37,673 bases of DNA from a virus, in the IMG/VR virus record IMGVR_UViG_3300048927_000734, positions 1 to 37,673 of that record; one strand, 5' to 3'. How positions within the stretch are numbered: position 1 is the first letter of the stretch; each line of letters starts with the position of its first letter. The position numbers and the translations under genes were made by a program. The notes under the pieces were generated by a model. It saw only the letters and a list, made by a program, of their open reading frames with translations, was not told the DNA's origin and searched no databases. Shown piece after piece: positions 5,605-14,480 of this stretch.

Positions 5605-8055
5605 ATGCAGGTTGTCGCATCTGGCCAAGCTGGATTGTTCGCGATCCAGAATGCGCACGGCTTCACCATCAAGCGGCTAGACAACGGCGCGACCCATCAG
5701 AGTAGCGCGGGCGAGTTGGCTTATTATTTTGCAGGCTGCAACGATGTCACCGCGTTCACCGCAAAAAACGAACGCGAAGCGGAAGCCGCCGCCGAGGCGG
5801 CGTGGGCTGCTGACCGTGCAGTTCGTTTGTTCGTGATGTTGCTCGACCCGCAGGAGGAGCCGGGCGATCTCGCGGAGGTCGGCGAGGCACTCGACGAACT
5901 GCTCGATCTCGAAGGGACTACGGCGCGGGTTGAAAGGCAGATTTACTCCGCCCCGCTACCGCAGCCGATCGACTTTCACGCCATAGCGAAGGCACTTGAG
6001 ACTGCGCCCAAGTCTAAGGATCTGCTTGAGCGCTTCCTAGGCCTGCAATCCACAATCGCCCGAGTCAGAAACGAGTTCGACCTTATCGATGAAAGCGTCT
6101 TCGGCGACGCGCGCCGAAAGCGTGAGTTTTTCGAAGAGGCAATCGATCGGGGTAGCGTGCGTGCCCTAGTCATCGCCGCGAACACGGCTCATGTAGATAA
6201 AGCGTTGTTCCAACTCTATTCTGATCTCAAAGGGCTAGATAATCACCGGGTCATTATTCAGGCCTGGACGCAACCTTTCGCTCGCGTGCACCACAAATTC
6301 GAGCTGCGAGCTGAGCCGGAAGAACTTCATCGCGCCGCCACACCAACGAGCCCCGTCGGTGGCCGACAGGCTTACGAACGCGCACTTCAACAGCAGGTCG
6401 CGATCGTTGAGCGCATCCGCAGCGCCGATTTCGACACTGCACGGCGATTTACCCGCGACCTAATCATCGACCAACGGAACACGGGCTCATCGGAGCATCT
6501 AGCGAAATCGCTGACAAATCTGAGCCAGAAGGCCAAAGATCTAAACGTACTAGAGCTCGCTTTAGAATGGGCGACAGAGGCGGTCGAGGTTAAAGGCGAC
6601 GACGGGATAGCGCATGCTCAGTTGGCCGATTTGCTCATGCAAGTCGGCCGCTACGTCGAGGCGTCACATAGCCTAGACCTTGCCCAAACCTATGGGGAGG
6701 CTGGATTCGCAGAATCGGGGCGTGCACGGATGCTGCGCTACCAAGGGCATTACGCTGAGGCCCTTGCGGCATACCGGGAAGCGGTCAACCATTACGGGGA
6801 GGACTACGAGCAAGCTCACTACAACTTCGCAGGTATCGCCGAGTGCTTACGCGACATGGAACGCCTTGATGAGGCGCTTGCTGCTTATGATGTCGCGATC
6901 TCCCGTTGGCCGTACGAGGCGGTATTGCATGCCGGTCGCGCCGCAACGCTTGTCGAGATGGGGCGCTTCGAGGAAGCTTTGGCGGGATACGACACCGCGA
7001 TAAATCTTGACGATAACAATATTGTTTATCTCAATGGCATCGCTTCGCTCCGTCGCCGAGCCGGAGATTTTGGGACTGCAGAGTCCAGCTTCCGTGCGAT
7101 TGTGGCAGACTACCCATTCGACATATATGCGCGAGGCGGTCTCATCAGCACGCTTCGCGACGTCGGACGCTTCGGTGAAGCGGTCGACGAAGCGCGAACT
7201 CTGGTCGATTATTTTCCGGCGTCGCCGGACGCTCTTTGGATCCTAGCCGACGCGCTGATCGACGCGAAGCAGTTCGACGAGGCAAAAGATGTTCTTGACT
7301 CTGCAGTTAAGGACAATCGTCACAGCGAAGGTCTGCGTGCCGGCTTAGCCCGGATTGAGAAAGCTCGGGGGCGCTATGCCGCCGCGCTCGCCCTCTATGA
7401 CGAAGCTGCCCGGGATTTTCCGTCAAACCAATGGTTCCAGCTCGGACGTGCGGGCATGTTGCGCCGTCTTGGCAATGTCGACGAAGCATTACGCATCTAC
7501 GAGCGCGCCTTTCAACGGCACCCTCATCGCCTGAATCTGAAAAATGCGATGGCTAGTATTTTCATTCATCAGAAGCATTTCGATGAAGCGCTGCCGATGC
7601 TGACGATCGACAACCCAAGAACCACTCACGAATGGCGCAACTTCGTCCTCCGTGGCATGCTAGATAGCGAAACCGGCTTCACTGATGAGGCGCGAGAACG
7701 TTTTGAATGGGGTATCAAACGCTGCCCATTTCGACGTGAGTCGCGAATGCTTCGCGCAGCGCTAAGCAACATACAATTGCGATCGGGCGCCGCAGATCAG
7801 GCGGTCGAAACGACGAAGGATTGCGCTGACGATGTGACCGAATTGCTACGGTTCCACGCCAATGCAATGCAAGGCCACGAGGGGGTTGCTCGAGATCTTT
7901 ATCTACTTCTGAAAGAAAGCTTCTTACCCGAACCTTATCATGAGCTCCGGGATGAGATCGCACGCTACTATAATGTTGTACCGTTTCCTGCTCGTCATGA
8001 TAGGAGTTGGATTCTAGAGCGGGAATCGGACGTACTTCTGCTCGAGGCCGCCTAA
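5605..8055 (+). CDS. Large TPR-repeat protein, partner of the zinc-ribbon protein
   Basis: 816 aa. Residues 1-270 form a unique N-terminal domain (starting QAGLFAIQNAHGFTIKRLDNG, then acidic helices) with no motif I recognise. From about 300 to 740 there is an array of tetratricopeptide repeats, with repeated units such as GRYVEASHSLDLAQ, GHYAEALAAYREAV, ERLDEALAAYDVAI, GRFEEALAGYDTAI, GRYAAALALYDEAA and GNVDEALRIYERAF. The C-terminus (740-816) is not repetitive. No signal peptide or membrane segment, so cytoplasmic. The ATG abuts the stop of the zinc-ribbon gene, implying a fixed-stoichiometry pair. TPR arrays serve as sensor or scaffold in many phage-defence systems. With its position next to the repressor in the lysogeny-expressed strand, a prophage-encoded defence or exclusion role is plausible but unproven. 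Confidence 0.85.
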   Translation: MQVVASGQAGLFAIQNAHGFTIKRLDNGATHQSSAGELAYYFAGCNDVTAFTAKNEREAEAAAEAAWAADRAVRLFVMLLDPQEEPGDLAEVGEALDELLDLEGTTARVERQIYSAPLPQPIDFHAIAKALETAPKSKDLLERFLGLQSTIARVRNEFDLIDESVFGDARRKREFFEEAIDRGSVRALVIAANTAHVDKALFQLYSDLKGLDNHRVIIQAWTQPFARVHHKFELRAEPEELHRAATPTSPVGGRQAYERALQQQVAIVERIRSADFDTARRFTRDLIIDQRNTGSSEHLAKSLTNLSQKAKDLNVLELALEWATEAVEVKGDDGIAHAQLADLLMQVGRYVEASHSLDLAQTYGEAGFAESGRARMLRYQGHYAEALAAYREAVNHYGEDYEQAHYNFAGIAECLRDMERLDEALAAYDVAISRWPYEAVLHAGRAATLVEMGRFEEALAGYDTAINLDDNNIVYLNGIASLRRRAGDFGTAESSFRAIVADYPFDIYARGGLISTLRDVGRFGEAVDEARTLVDYFPASPDALWILADALIDAKQFDEAKDVLDSAVKDNRHSEGLRAGLARIEKARGRYAAALALYDEAARDFPSNQWFQLGRAGMLRRLGNVDEALRIYERAFQRHPHRLNLKNAMASIFIHQKHFDEALPMLTIDNPRTTHEWRNFVLRGMLDSETGFTDEARERFEWGIKRCPFRRESRMLRAALSNIQLRSGAADQAVETTKDCADDVTELLRFHANAMQGHEGVARDLYLLLKESFLPEPYHELRDEIARYYNVVPFPARHDRSWILERESDVLLLEAA

Positions 8056-8411
8056 TCTTGAGCGGAACTCGCAATTGATTTCAAGCTTCTGAGTATCCGA
8101 GATGATTGCGGCGCTAGGACGTCGAATTGGATTGTGATTGCGCATATTTTGATACGTCTGTCGGGCTTTCCCAACGCATTGCTCGGCGATCAGCCTTTGT
8201 CGAAGTCGCTCGAACGACGTTCATGACGAGCGGTTTCTGAGGTCGGTCGCAAAGGGCCAGAATGACTCCAGTGAGCGCAGGCGCAAGGCAGATCGTCCGC
8301 TAAACGAGAGTTTAACGGCCGCTTCTGCCGCAAGCGGCCTTTCAAAGCTAGTTGCGAGAATGTCCGGCTTTGGTCGTTTAGCGACAGGCCGCCTCTTGAG
8401 TCTGTTGCCGG
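8056..8411. other. 356-bp intergenic region between cargo and tail operon ends
   Basis: The TPR gene (plus) and gene D (minus) converge here. No ORF of credible composition is visible. The only clear structure is the hairpin at 8317-8339. The A+T-rich part near 8080-8160 belongs compositionally with the cargo side. It may contain the terminators of both operons. Confidence 0.5.
8317..8339. terminator. Terminator-like hairpin between convergent operons
   Basis: A perfect 8-bp inverted repeat, GGCCGCTT / AAGCGGCC, with a 7-nt loop, followed on the plus strand by TTTC. It sits 262 bases after the TPR stop and 73 bases after the gene D stop on the other strand, so it could end either transcript. 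The T-run is short. It could instead be a chromosomal REP-type palindrome. Confidence 0.45.
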
Positions 8412-9413
8412 TCAGCCTCGAAGTTCCAGCTTCACCCCAGTCGTGAAGCCGCCGCGATCGTCGAGCTGGTGGTTCACTTCGGATATGAGCCAGCGCTGCG
8501 CATCGATATCGGCCTTGAACCCTTGGGCGGTAGCGGGCTGCTCGGGGGCCAGATCCGCGCGCCCGAGGGCAAGGGTAAGATCCAGGCTGCGCGGCGCTCG
8601 ACCCGCGCGCTTCGCCTCGGCCGCTGCTGCGCGTTTCGCCTCGCCTTCGCTGGCGTAGACGCGGGATAGCTTCCGCTCGGCGCCGTCGCCGCTGCCGGCG
8701 GTCACCTTCTTCTTCTTCGCCCCTTTGCGGTCGTGCCATTCCGCGACCACCTTGCCGGCGGTCTCGCGCTTTTCGATGCGGTAGCTGTGCCGATCGCCGT
8801 CGCGGCGGCGGATAGTCACGCCGGGCAGGGCCTTGCCCGTGGCGGTGATGCCGGCGCCGATCGGCGCGAAGATCAGGCACCCGGCCTTGATCGTCGCAAC
8901 GGCATCATGTTCGCGCCCCAGGCGCCGTAGGAGCGCGATATCGCTTTCCCGCTCCTGCGACGCCGCCTTGACCGCGATCGACGCCAGGGCAGCCGCGCAG
9001 CGGGCCTGCAGCTTGTGCCTGCCGGCGACTGCCTGCACGATCGCTCCAAGGGTGGTGTCGTGCCAGCTCTGTTCGCGGCGCGTGGTGAGCGCGCTGGCGA
9101 AGTCGGCCGCGCTCGCGCGGACGGTGACGGTGTCCGGAGGCCCGGAATGCTCCACCTCGTCCACCTTGAAGCGGCCCTTGTCGACCAGCCCGATCGCCAC
9201 GCCATCGCCAGCCTTCCAGCCGAGCGCAACGGTGAGCACTGCGCCCTCGGGCGGGAGCGCAAGGCGCCCGTCGCTATCGTCTAGGACCAGGTCGAGCTGG
9301 TCGGCGTCGCCGCCGCGCTTCTCGGTGATGCGCAGGCTGATCAGGCGCGGCCGGATCTTGGGCGACAGATCCTCGCCGCCGAGCGTGATCCGGAAGTCAG
9401 CGGTAGGCGTCAT
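8412..9413 (-). CDS. D: Tail protein D (late control protein D / baseplate hub)
   Basis: 333 aa from the ATG at 9413, overlapping the U stop as ATGA. It has the typical gpD pattern: N-terminal ADFRITLGGEDLSP, RLISLRITEKRGGDADQLDLVLDD, then the hub-fold signatures GRFKVDEVEHSGPPDTVTVRA and SWHDTTLGAIVQAVAGRH. The ending (DRGGFTTGVKLE) is also typical. gpD forms the hub on which the central spike V sits and belongs to the gp27-like/VgrG-like fold family. Last gene of the tail operon, as in P2. Confidence 0.93.
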   Translation of the reverse strand: MTPTADFRITLGGEDLSPKIRPRLISLRITEKRGGDADQLDLVLDDSDGRLALPPEGAVLTVALGWKAGDGVAIGLVDKGRFKVDEVEHSGPPDTVTVRASAADFASALTTRREQSWHDTTLGAIVQAVAGRHKLQARCAAALASIAVKAASQERESDIALLRRLGREHDAVATIKAGCLIFAPIGAGITATGKALPGVTIRRRDGDRHSYRIEKRETAGKVVAEWHDRKGAKKKKVTAGSGDGAERKLSRVYASEGEAKRAAAAEAKRAGRAPRSLDLTLALGRADLAPEQPATAQGFKADIDAQRWLISEVNHQLDDRGGFTTGVKLELRG

Positions 9414-9799
9414 GCGGCGGCATCCGGCGCTTCGAGCAGGTCTATGCCGAAGTCGATCTGACGCGCCTGGCCGTCGGGCAGGAAGTGGCGGTGCCGCTCG
9501 TCGATTGCGGTGATGACGAAGTTGCCGAGCACATTGCCGCGCCCGTCGACCAGGGGCCAATCTTCGCCCTCGGCCGCCATGTCGATCAGCTGGTCGAGGG
9601 ACACCCGGCCGTCGGCCAGCTCGATATGGGTGCTGCCCGAGAGCGTCACCGTCTCCAGATCCGCGCCGGTGAACTGGATGGCATCCTTGGCGCCGACGCG
9701 GCCGTTGGTCGCGAAGCGCCAGGCGCGCTTGCGCTGCAGCTCGTCATAGGCGAGCGTGTCGATCGCGAAGACGAACATGCCGAGGCTGAGGAGCTTCAC
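9410..9799 (-). CDS. U: Tail protein U
   Basis: 129 aa, overlapping both T (ATGA) and D. The start LLSLGMFVFAIDTLAYDELQRKRAWRFA is characteristic of P2 gpU, which caps or terminates the tail tube. The end (IDFGIDLLEAPDAAA) also fits. Position T-U-D is exactly as in P2. Confidence 0.92.
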   Translation of the reverse strand: MKLLSLGMFVFAIDTLAYDELQRKRAWRFATNGRVGAKDAIQFTGADLETVTLSGSTHIELADGRVSLDQLIDMAAEGEDWPLVDGRGNVLGNFVITAIDERHRHFLPDGQARQIDFGIDLLEAPDAAA

Positions 9800-12282
9800 A
9801 GGTCATCTCCATCTGGGCGATCGGCCATCGACCTGCGGCGGCCCGCGCCGACACCCTCGCGGGCGAGCTTCTCCAGCTCGGCGCGCACGGCGCGGGCGAG
9901 ATCCCGATCGGACTGGCCTGCCTGCTGCTGGATCACGATCGTGATCGGCCCCAGCCCGGCGGGCGCCGCGCTCGGCCGCGCTGCTGCCGGGGCCGCGCTG
10001 CTGGCGCCGATCGCCAGCGCCGCGGTCCCGGTGGCAACGGCATTGGCAAGCCGGCTGGTGAGCCCGTCGATCCGGTCGACGGGGCGATCCTGATCGCGCG
10101 CGAGGCCCTGATCCAACCCCTGCATCATGAACCCGCCGAACGACGCGAACACGCGCGAGGGCGAGTGGATGCCGAGCTTGCTCTTGAACCAATTCGCTGC
10201 AGCCGATGCCGCGCCGACTATCGTGTCCTTGAGGCGCCCCAGCATGCCCGCGATACCGGTGATGATTCCGCGCACGATATCGCCGCCGGCCGTGATCATC
10301 TGTTGTCCCAGAGGCCCGCGCATCCAGGCGAGCAGTGCCATGAAGCCCTGCACAACAAGCCCCTGCGGCGTGAAGTTGAGCAGGATGCGCCCGACGAACT
10401 GGATCGCGGACCAGGTCGCCGACTTGATGCCCTCCCACAGCCCGGCAAACCAGGTGCTGATTGCCCCCCAATTTGCATAGATCGCATAGGCGGCAGCGCC
10501 GAGCGCCACGACGCCGAGCACCACACCGCCGACGATACCAATCAGCGGCAGCATGCCGATGCCGAGCAGGGTGGCGGTGGCAGAGAGGGCGGCGAACGGC
10601 GCGACCAGGCCGGCGATCAGGATGGCCCCGCCGCCGAGCACGAGGAACAGCGCAGCGAAAGCGGCGGCGCCCACGGCCAGCGACCGCGCCAGGCCCGGGT
10701 TGGCCTCGGTCCATTTGGTGACGCGATCGGTGAAGGCGTTCGCGCGCTCCAGCACCGCGTTGACGGTGGGCAGCAGCTTGGCGCCGAGCGTCACGGCGAG
10801 CGCGGTGCCGCTCACCTGCAGGCGCTTGGTCTGCTCGGCCGAGTCCTTCATGCGCTCGGCGAAATCCTTGTCGGTGGTGCCGCCGGCCGCCAGCGCCTCG
10901 GCCCGGATGCGGCGATATTCCTCCATATTGGCGATCAGCGGGCGCAGACCCTGCTGCACCTGGGCATCCTCGAACAGGTTGCCCAGCTTCGACATGTCGC
11001 CCTTCAGCGTCTTGTTGGTCAGCTCGGCAATGGCTTCGAGCGGCGTCTTTCCCTCGGCGTAGAGCTTTTTCAGCGCCTTCGGCAGGTTGACGCCCATCTT
11101 GTCGAACGCGCGGACGGTCGCGGGCGAGCTGATCTTCTGCAGCACGTTCTGGACGTTGGTCGCCGCACTGGCGGCGTCGCCGGCACCCTTGCGGGCGATC
11201 TGGAGCGCGGCCGACAGATCCGCGACGGCGCCGACGCCGTGCTGCCCCAGCGCCTGATAGCCGGCGGTGAGTGTCGGGAAATACTGCGCCATGTCCTTCA
11301 TCTCGAAGGCGCCGGCCTTGCCGGCCTGCGCCATGATATCGATGGCGCGGCCGGTCTGCTCGATCGGCACCTTGAGATTGTCGAGATTGGCGAAGCTGGA
11401 CGCGGCGAGATCCGCGATCTCGGCCTTGTACGCCGTCGCGGCGCGGCCGATCGGCGCGATCATCTGCGTCGCCTTGCGCGGATCGAGGCCGAAGCCGCTC
11501 AGCACGTCGATGCCCTGCTGCAGGTTCTCGGGCAACTGGTTGGTGGCGCGCGCGGCGACGAGCAGCCCTTCGCCCATCTTCGCGGCTGCGGCGCGGGTGA
11601 GGTCGGCCTTCTGGGCGATGTCCGTCATGCCCGATTCGAATTGCTGGGCTGCGACGACGGCACCGACCAGCGGCGTGCCGATCGCGCGGCCGGTCTCGAT
11701 TGCAGAGAAACCGCTCGCCGCCATGCCGGCGGCGGTGCCCTGCAGCGCGCCGAACCGTTCGCGCGCGGCACTCAACCGGCGGGCACGGTCGCTCGACTGC
11801 TGCAGCCGGCGGCTCTGCTCTTCGAGCTGCTCGTTGGTGCGGGAAATGGCCTGGCGCAGGTTGCGCTCGTGCTGGACGAGGCCGCCCGCGCCGAGTCCGG
11901 CCTCCCGCATTCGATCGCGGAGGCGCTGCAGCTCGGCGGTTTCGCTCTCGTGCTGGCTTTTCAGCGCTGCTGCCGCGCGCTTGGCGGCATCGAAGTCGCG
12001 GGCGAGCTTGCGTGTTGGGTTGTCGGCCGCCTGCATCTGGCGCGCCAGCTCGGCCACACGGATGCGGGCGGCGCCGAGCTGCTGTTCGGTGCCGCGCAGG
12101 TCGTTTTTGAGCGTGCGGAAAGAGGCCAGATCGGCCTGGGCGCGATTGAGTTTGGTGAGCTGGTCGCGGGTTTCCTGCAGCGAGCGCGCGGCGCGGCCCG
12201 AGCCGCTGGCGATATCGCGCAGCGGCCGGGAGACCTTGTCGCCGGCTTCGAGCAGCATGCGGATGCGCAGATTGCGGTCCAT
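9796..12282 (-). CDS. T: Tail tape measure protein T
   Basis: 828 aa. The N-terminal 240 residues are coiled-coil-rich (QETRDQLTKLNRAQADL..., repeated Arg/Gln/Glu heptads). A TP901-type tape-measure core follows (AAQQFESGMTDIAQKADLT... AFEMKDMAQYFPTLTAGYQALG). A strongly hydrophobic block lies at about 545-625 (ALFLVLGGGAILIAGLVAPFA and IVGGVVLGVVALGAAAYAIYA). The end carries the typical LGIHSPSRVFASFGGFMMQGL motif. The protein sets tail length and is injected ahead of the DNA. It begins 5 bases after the E' stop and ends overlapping U, as expected in the E-E'-T-U-D block. Confidence 0.95.
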   Translation of the reverse strand: MDRNLRIRMLLEAGDKVSRPLRDIASGSGRAARSLQETRDQLTKLNRAQADLASFRTLKNDLRGTEQQLGAARIRVAELARQMQAADNPTRKLARDFDAAKRAAAALKSQHESETAELQRLRDRMREAGLGAGGLVQHERNLRQAISRTNEQLEEQSRRLQQSSDRARRLSAARERFGALQGTAAGMAASGFSAIETGRAIGTPLVGAVVAAQQFESGMTDIAQKADLTRAAAAKMGEGLLVAARATNQLPENLQQGIDVLSGFGLDPRKATQMIAPIGRAATAYKAEIADLAASSFANLDNLKVPIEQTGRAIDIMAQAGKAGAFEMKDMAQYFPTLTAGYQALGQHGVGAVADLSAALQIARKGAGDAASAATNVQNVLQKISSPATVRAFDKMGVNLPKALKKLYAEGKTPLEAIAELTNKTLKGDMSKLGNLFEDAQVQQGLRPLIANMEEYRRIRAEALAAGGTTDKDFAERMKDSAEQTKRLQVSGTALAVTLGAKLLPTVNAVLERANAFTDRVTKWTEANPGLARSLAVGAAAFAALFLVLGGGAILIAGLVAPFAALSATATLLGIGMLPLIGIVGGVVLGVVALGAAAYAIYANWGAISTWFAGLWEGIKSATWSAIQFVGRILLNFTPQGLVVQGFMALLAWMRGPLGQQMITAGGDIVRGIITGIAGMLGRLKDTIVGAASAAANWFKSKLGIHSPSRVFASFGGFMMQGLDQGLARDQDRPVDRIDGLTSRLANAVATGTAALAIGASSAAPAAARPSAAPAGLGPITIVIQQQAGQSDRDLARAVRAELEKLAREGVGAGRRRSMADRPDGDDL

Positions 12283-12286
12283 CGTG

Positions 12287-12415
12287 TCAGTTCTCGACGC
12301 CGTTCATGGCTTTCAGCCGTTCGATCGCGCGGGCGTGCCACTCCATCAGCTCGGCCACGCCCATTTCGTCCATGACGGGCGGCTGCCAGTGAAAGACCGC
12401 CGCCACGTCTGCCAT
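12287..12415 (-). CDS. E': Tail assembly chaperone E' (frameshift extension of E)
   Basis: 42 residues if begun at the ATG at 12415 (MADVAAVFHW..., ..MGVAELMEWHARAIERL..). The FHWQPPVMDEM and ELMEWHARA motifs are those of the P2 GpE+E' / GpE family. It is in the -1 frame relative to E. The heptamer TTTTTTG lies within the E coding sequence (complement of 12463-12469) in the register T TTT TTG. A -1 slip there opens a continuous frame from E into E' with no stop. The fusion product and E together act as chaperones on the tape measure during tail assembly, as described for P2. Confidence 0.85.
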   Translation of the reverse strand: MADVAAVFHWQPPVMDEMGVAELMEWHARAIERLKAMNGVEN

Positions 12416-12423
12416 CACATCTT

Positions 12424-12729
12424 CTATTCGGCGTGGGAGACCGGCTTTGCCGCCTTCGGCAGCAAAAAATCGACCACCTCGGTGCCGAACTGCAGCATGT
12501 CGTTGACCGCCATGGCGGCCGCGAACGGCTTATGGATGACCGGGCTGGTGATGCGCGGCGCCAGCGTCTCCAGCGAAGCCACGTCGAGCTGGAGCAAGCT
12601 GTTGAGCGCCAGGCCGCGCAGCTCGCCCGAGCCGGGCTTGCGCACGGTGATCTCGGTGCCGGCGGCAATCTGGACGGTGCCGTTGATGGTGATGTCGTCG
12701 TCGAGAGTGAAGGTGCTGGTAGCTGCCAT
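12424..12729 (-). CDS. E: Tail assembly chaperone E
   Basis: 101 aa. The start (STFTLDDDITINGT) and core (ITVRKPGSGELRGLALNSLLQLD) match phage tail assembly protein gpE/gp41-type. It carries the P2-style -1 slippery heptamer T TTT TTG about 40 bases before its TAG stop, which produces the E-E' fusion. It follows the tube gene FII and precedes the tape measure T. Confidence 0.92.
   Translation of the reverse strand: MAATSTFTLDDDITINGTVQIAAGTEITVRKPGSGELRGLALNSLLQLDVASLETLAPRITSPVIHKPFAAAMAVNDMLQFGTEVVDFLLPKAAKPVSHAE
12463..12469 (-). other. Programmed -1 ribosomal frameshift site (T TTT TTG)
   Basis: The complement of CAAAAAA reads TTTTTTG with the E codons GAT TTT TTG, the exact heptamer and register described for P2 E/E'. 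After slippage the frame continues TTT TTT GCT GCC... into the E' sequence without a stop until 12287. Confidence 0.85.
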
Positions 12730-12767
12730 GGAAGGGCCTTTCGATCAGAGGGAGAGGGTAGGTGCGA

Positions 12768-13268
12768 TTAGGCCAGGGCGGCGTTGATCTGGGCGTTGCG
12801 GTCGACGCCATCCACGCGGAAGATGCCGTTGAGGAAGTCGATCCCGAACAATTCTTCGCCATTCCACTCGAGCTGGAAATAGGCGCACTGGAACTTGGTC
12901 TTGAACTCGCCGCCTTCGCCGGGCTTCATCTCACCAAGATCCATTTCCTCGTAGCGACCGCGAACGGTAATTTCGATCACATCGACGGCGCCGGTGCCTT
13001 CGTCCTGCCAAGCACCCGAGAAGCGAAGGTAGTTGCCGGCGACGCCCGGAAGCGCGAACTGGCGCAAGATCGACCGCTCGGGGCCGCCGAGCGTGAATTC
13101 CATCTCCATCGCCTCGGGCCCTTGGTCGAGCTTAATCGGGCCGCCCGCTGCCCGAAATTCTTCCAGCTTGCGAGTGAGCTTGGGCATCGTAACCGAGGTC
13201 ACGATGCCTCGAAACGAGTTGCCCTCCGAAAAGAGGTTCATGTCCTTGAGCTTGCGGGGCAGGGCCAT
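12768..13268 (-). CDS. FII: Major tail tube protein FII
   Basis: 166 aa. The N-terminus (ALPRKLKDMNLFSEGNSFRGIVTSVTMPKLTRKLEEFRAAG) is nearly diagnostic for P2 FII tail tube proteins. RYEEMDLGEMKPGE and a C-terminal FRVDGVDRN are also typical. It forms the inner tube of the contractile tail. Located directly after the sheath gene. Confidence 0.95.
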   Translation of the reverse strand: MALPRKLKDMNLFSEGNSFRGIVTSVTMPKLTRKLEEFRAAGGPIKLDQGPEAMEMEFTLGGPERSILRQFALPGVAGNYLRFSGAWQDEGTGAVDVIEITVRGRYEEMDLGEMKPGEGGEFKTKFQCAYFQLEWNGEELFGIDFLNGIFRVDGVDRNAQINAALA

Positions 13269-13303
13269 TGGGGTGCCTTTCGATCAGTGGGGATGGGTGG
13301 CGA

Positions 13304-14470
13304 TCAGGCGCCGACGCCGGCCGCGAAGTCGGCGAAGTATGAGTCGGTGATGCGCTGCTCGAACCCGAGGCTCTCCAGCGGTGGGATCGGCGTGTAATCG
13401 TAGGGGATGGTGAGCTTGCCGGCCGAGAGCGTGTCGGGCGTGTTCTGCTGCGCATCATACCAGGCGCGCCCGCCGAGGATCTGGCCGGTCAGCTTCATCT
13501 GGCGCAGCGTGCCGTTGATCGTCTCGATGATGTCCTTGGCCAGGCTAGGGCGCAGCGGCTTGTCGATCGCCCAGACCATGCCGGCGGCAACCGTGTCGCG
13601 GATCACCTGCGCCGTGCGCACGCTGCTCTCGAAGGCGAACAGCGGCTCGTCCGAGCAGGTGCGCGAGCCCCAGACACGGAAGCCGCCGCCGGTGCGTACC
13701 AGCGCGCAGACCTGGGCGGCATTGAGGAGGTTTGCCTCGCAGCTCGAGTCCTGAATATCGAACTGGACGTCCTTCGTGACGCCGGTCACGCCCGCGACCG
13801 CGACGTTGCTGATCGTCTTGTGCCAGCCCTGCTCCTGGTCGATCTTGGCGCGCAGGCCGAGCACGCGGGCGATGCCGTAGCTCACTGCGGTTTCGCCGCT
13901 GGTGGGATCCGCCGCGTAGAAGTCGCCGAAGACGAGCATCAGCTCGCGGGCCTTGAAATTGGCGCGATAGGCGATTGCCGCGCTCATGTCGCCGCCCACC
14001 GCGGCGGCGTAGGTCATACCCCGCAGCTTGCCCGCGACGATCGCCAGCGCCTCGGTGACCGGCTGGCTGTCGAGGCCGGGGGCGCCGAGGATGCGCGGGC
14101 GCACGCCGAGCTGCGCTTCGGCCGCCAGCAGCGCCTGCATGCCGGTCTTCTGGCCCTGCGCGGTGGTGGTGCCGATTGCGTTCGCGGTCTTCTCCGCGGC
14201 GTTGGCGCCTTCGGCAATGCGCACCATGACGATCGGGCAGCGTACCTGATCGGCGATGGCGCGCAGCACGCCGGGCATCGTTCCGGTGGTGCCGGCCTTG
14301 CCGATCGCGGCTTCCGCGTCGGTGACAAGCACCGCCTTGTTGAGCGGGAAGGCGTCCGCGTTCGCCCCCGGTCCGGTGACGACGACGCCGATCACCGCCG
14401 TCGCGACGGTGGTGAGGGTCCGACTGCCGTCGAGCGGTTCGGTGATGTTGATGCCGTGCGAATAGGCCAT
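13304..14470 (-). CDS. FI: Tail sheath protein FI
   Basis: 388 aa, the normal length for P2 FI. It begins MAYSHGINITEPLDGSRTL and contains TAVIGVVVTGP, PRILGAPGLDS, FGDFYAADPTSG and a C-terminal YDAQQNTPDTLSAGKLTIPYDYTPIPPLE, all characteristic of P2-like contractile sheaths. It follows W with 10 bases between genes and is probably read from the V promoter. Confidence 0.96.
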   Translation of the reverse strand: MAYSHGINITEPLDGSRTLTTVATAVIGVVVTGPGANADAFPLNKAVLVTDAEAAIGKAGTTGTMPGVLRAIADQVRCPIVMVRIAEGANAAEKTANAIGTTTAQGQKTGMQALLAAEAQLGVRPRILGAPGLDSQPVTEALAIVAGKLRGMTYAAAVGGDMSAAIAYRANFKARELMLVFGDFYAADPTSGETAVSYGIARVLGLRAKIDQEQGWHKTISNVAVAGVTGVTKDVQFDIQDSSCEANLLNAAQVCALVRTGGGFRVWGSRTCSDEPLFAFESSVRTAQVIRDTVAAGMVWAIDKPLRPSLAKDIIETINGTLRQMKLTGQILGGRAWYDAQQNTPDTLSAGKLTIPYDYTPIPPLESLGFEQRITDSYFADFAAGVGA

Positions 14471-14480
14471 AGGGGTTCTC

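Noticed and set aside
10165-12375. 736-codon plus-strand ORF
   Set aside because: Antisense shadow of the tape measure gene in high-GC DNA; no domain signatures.
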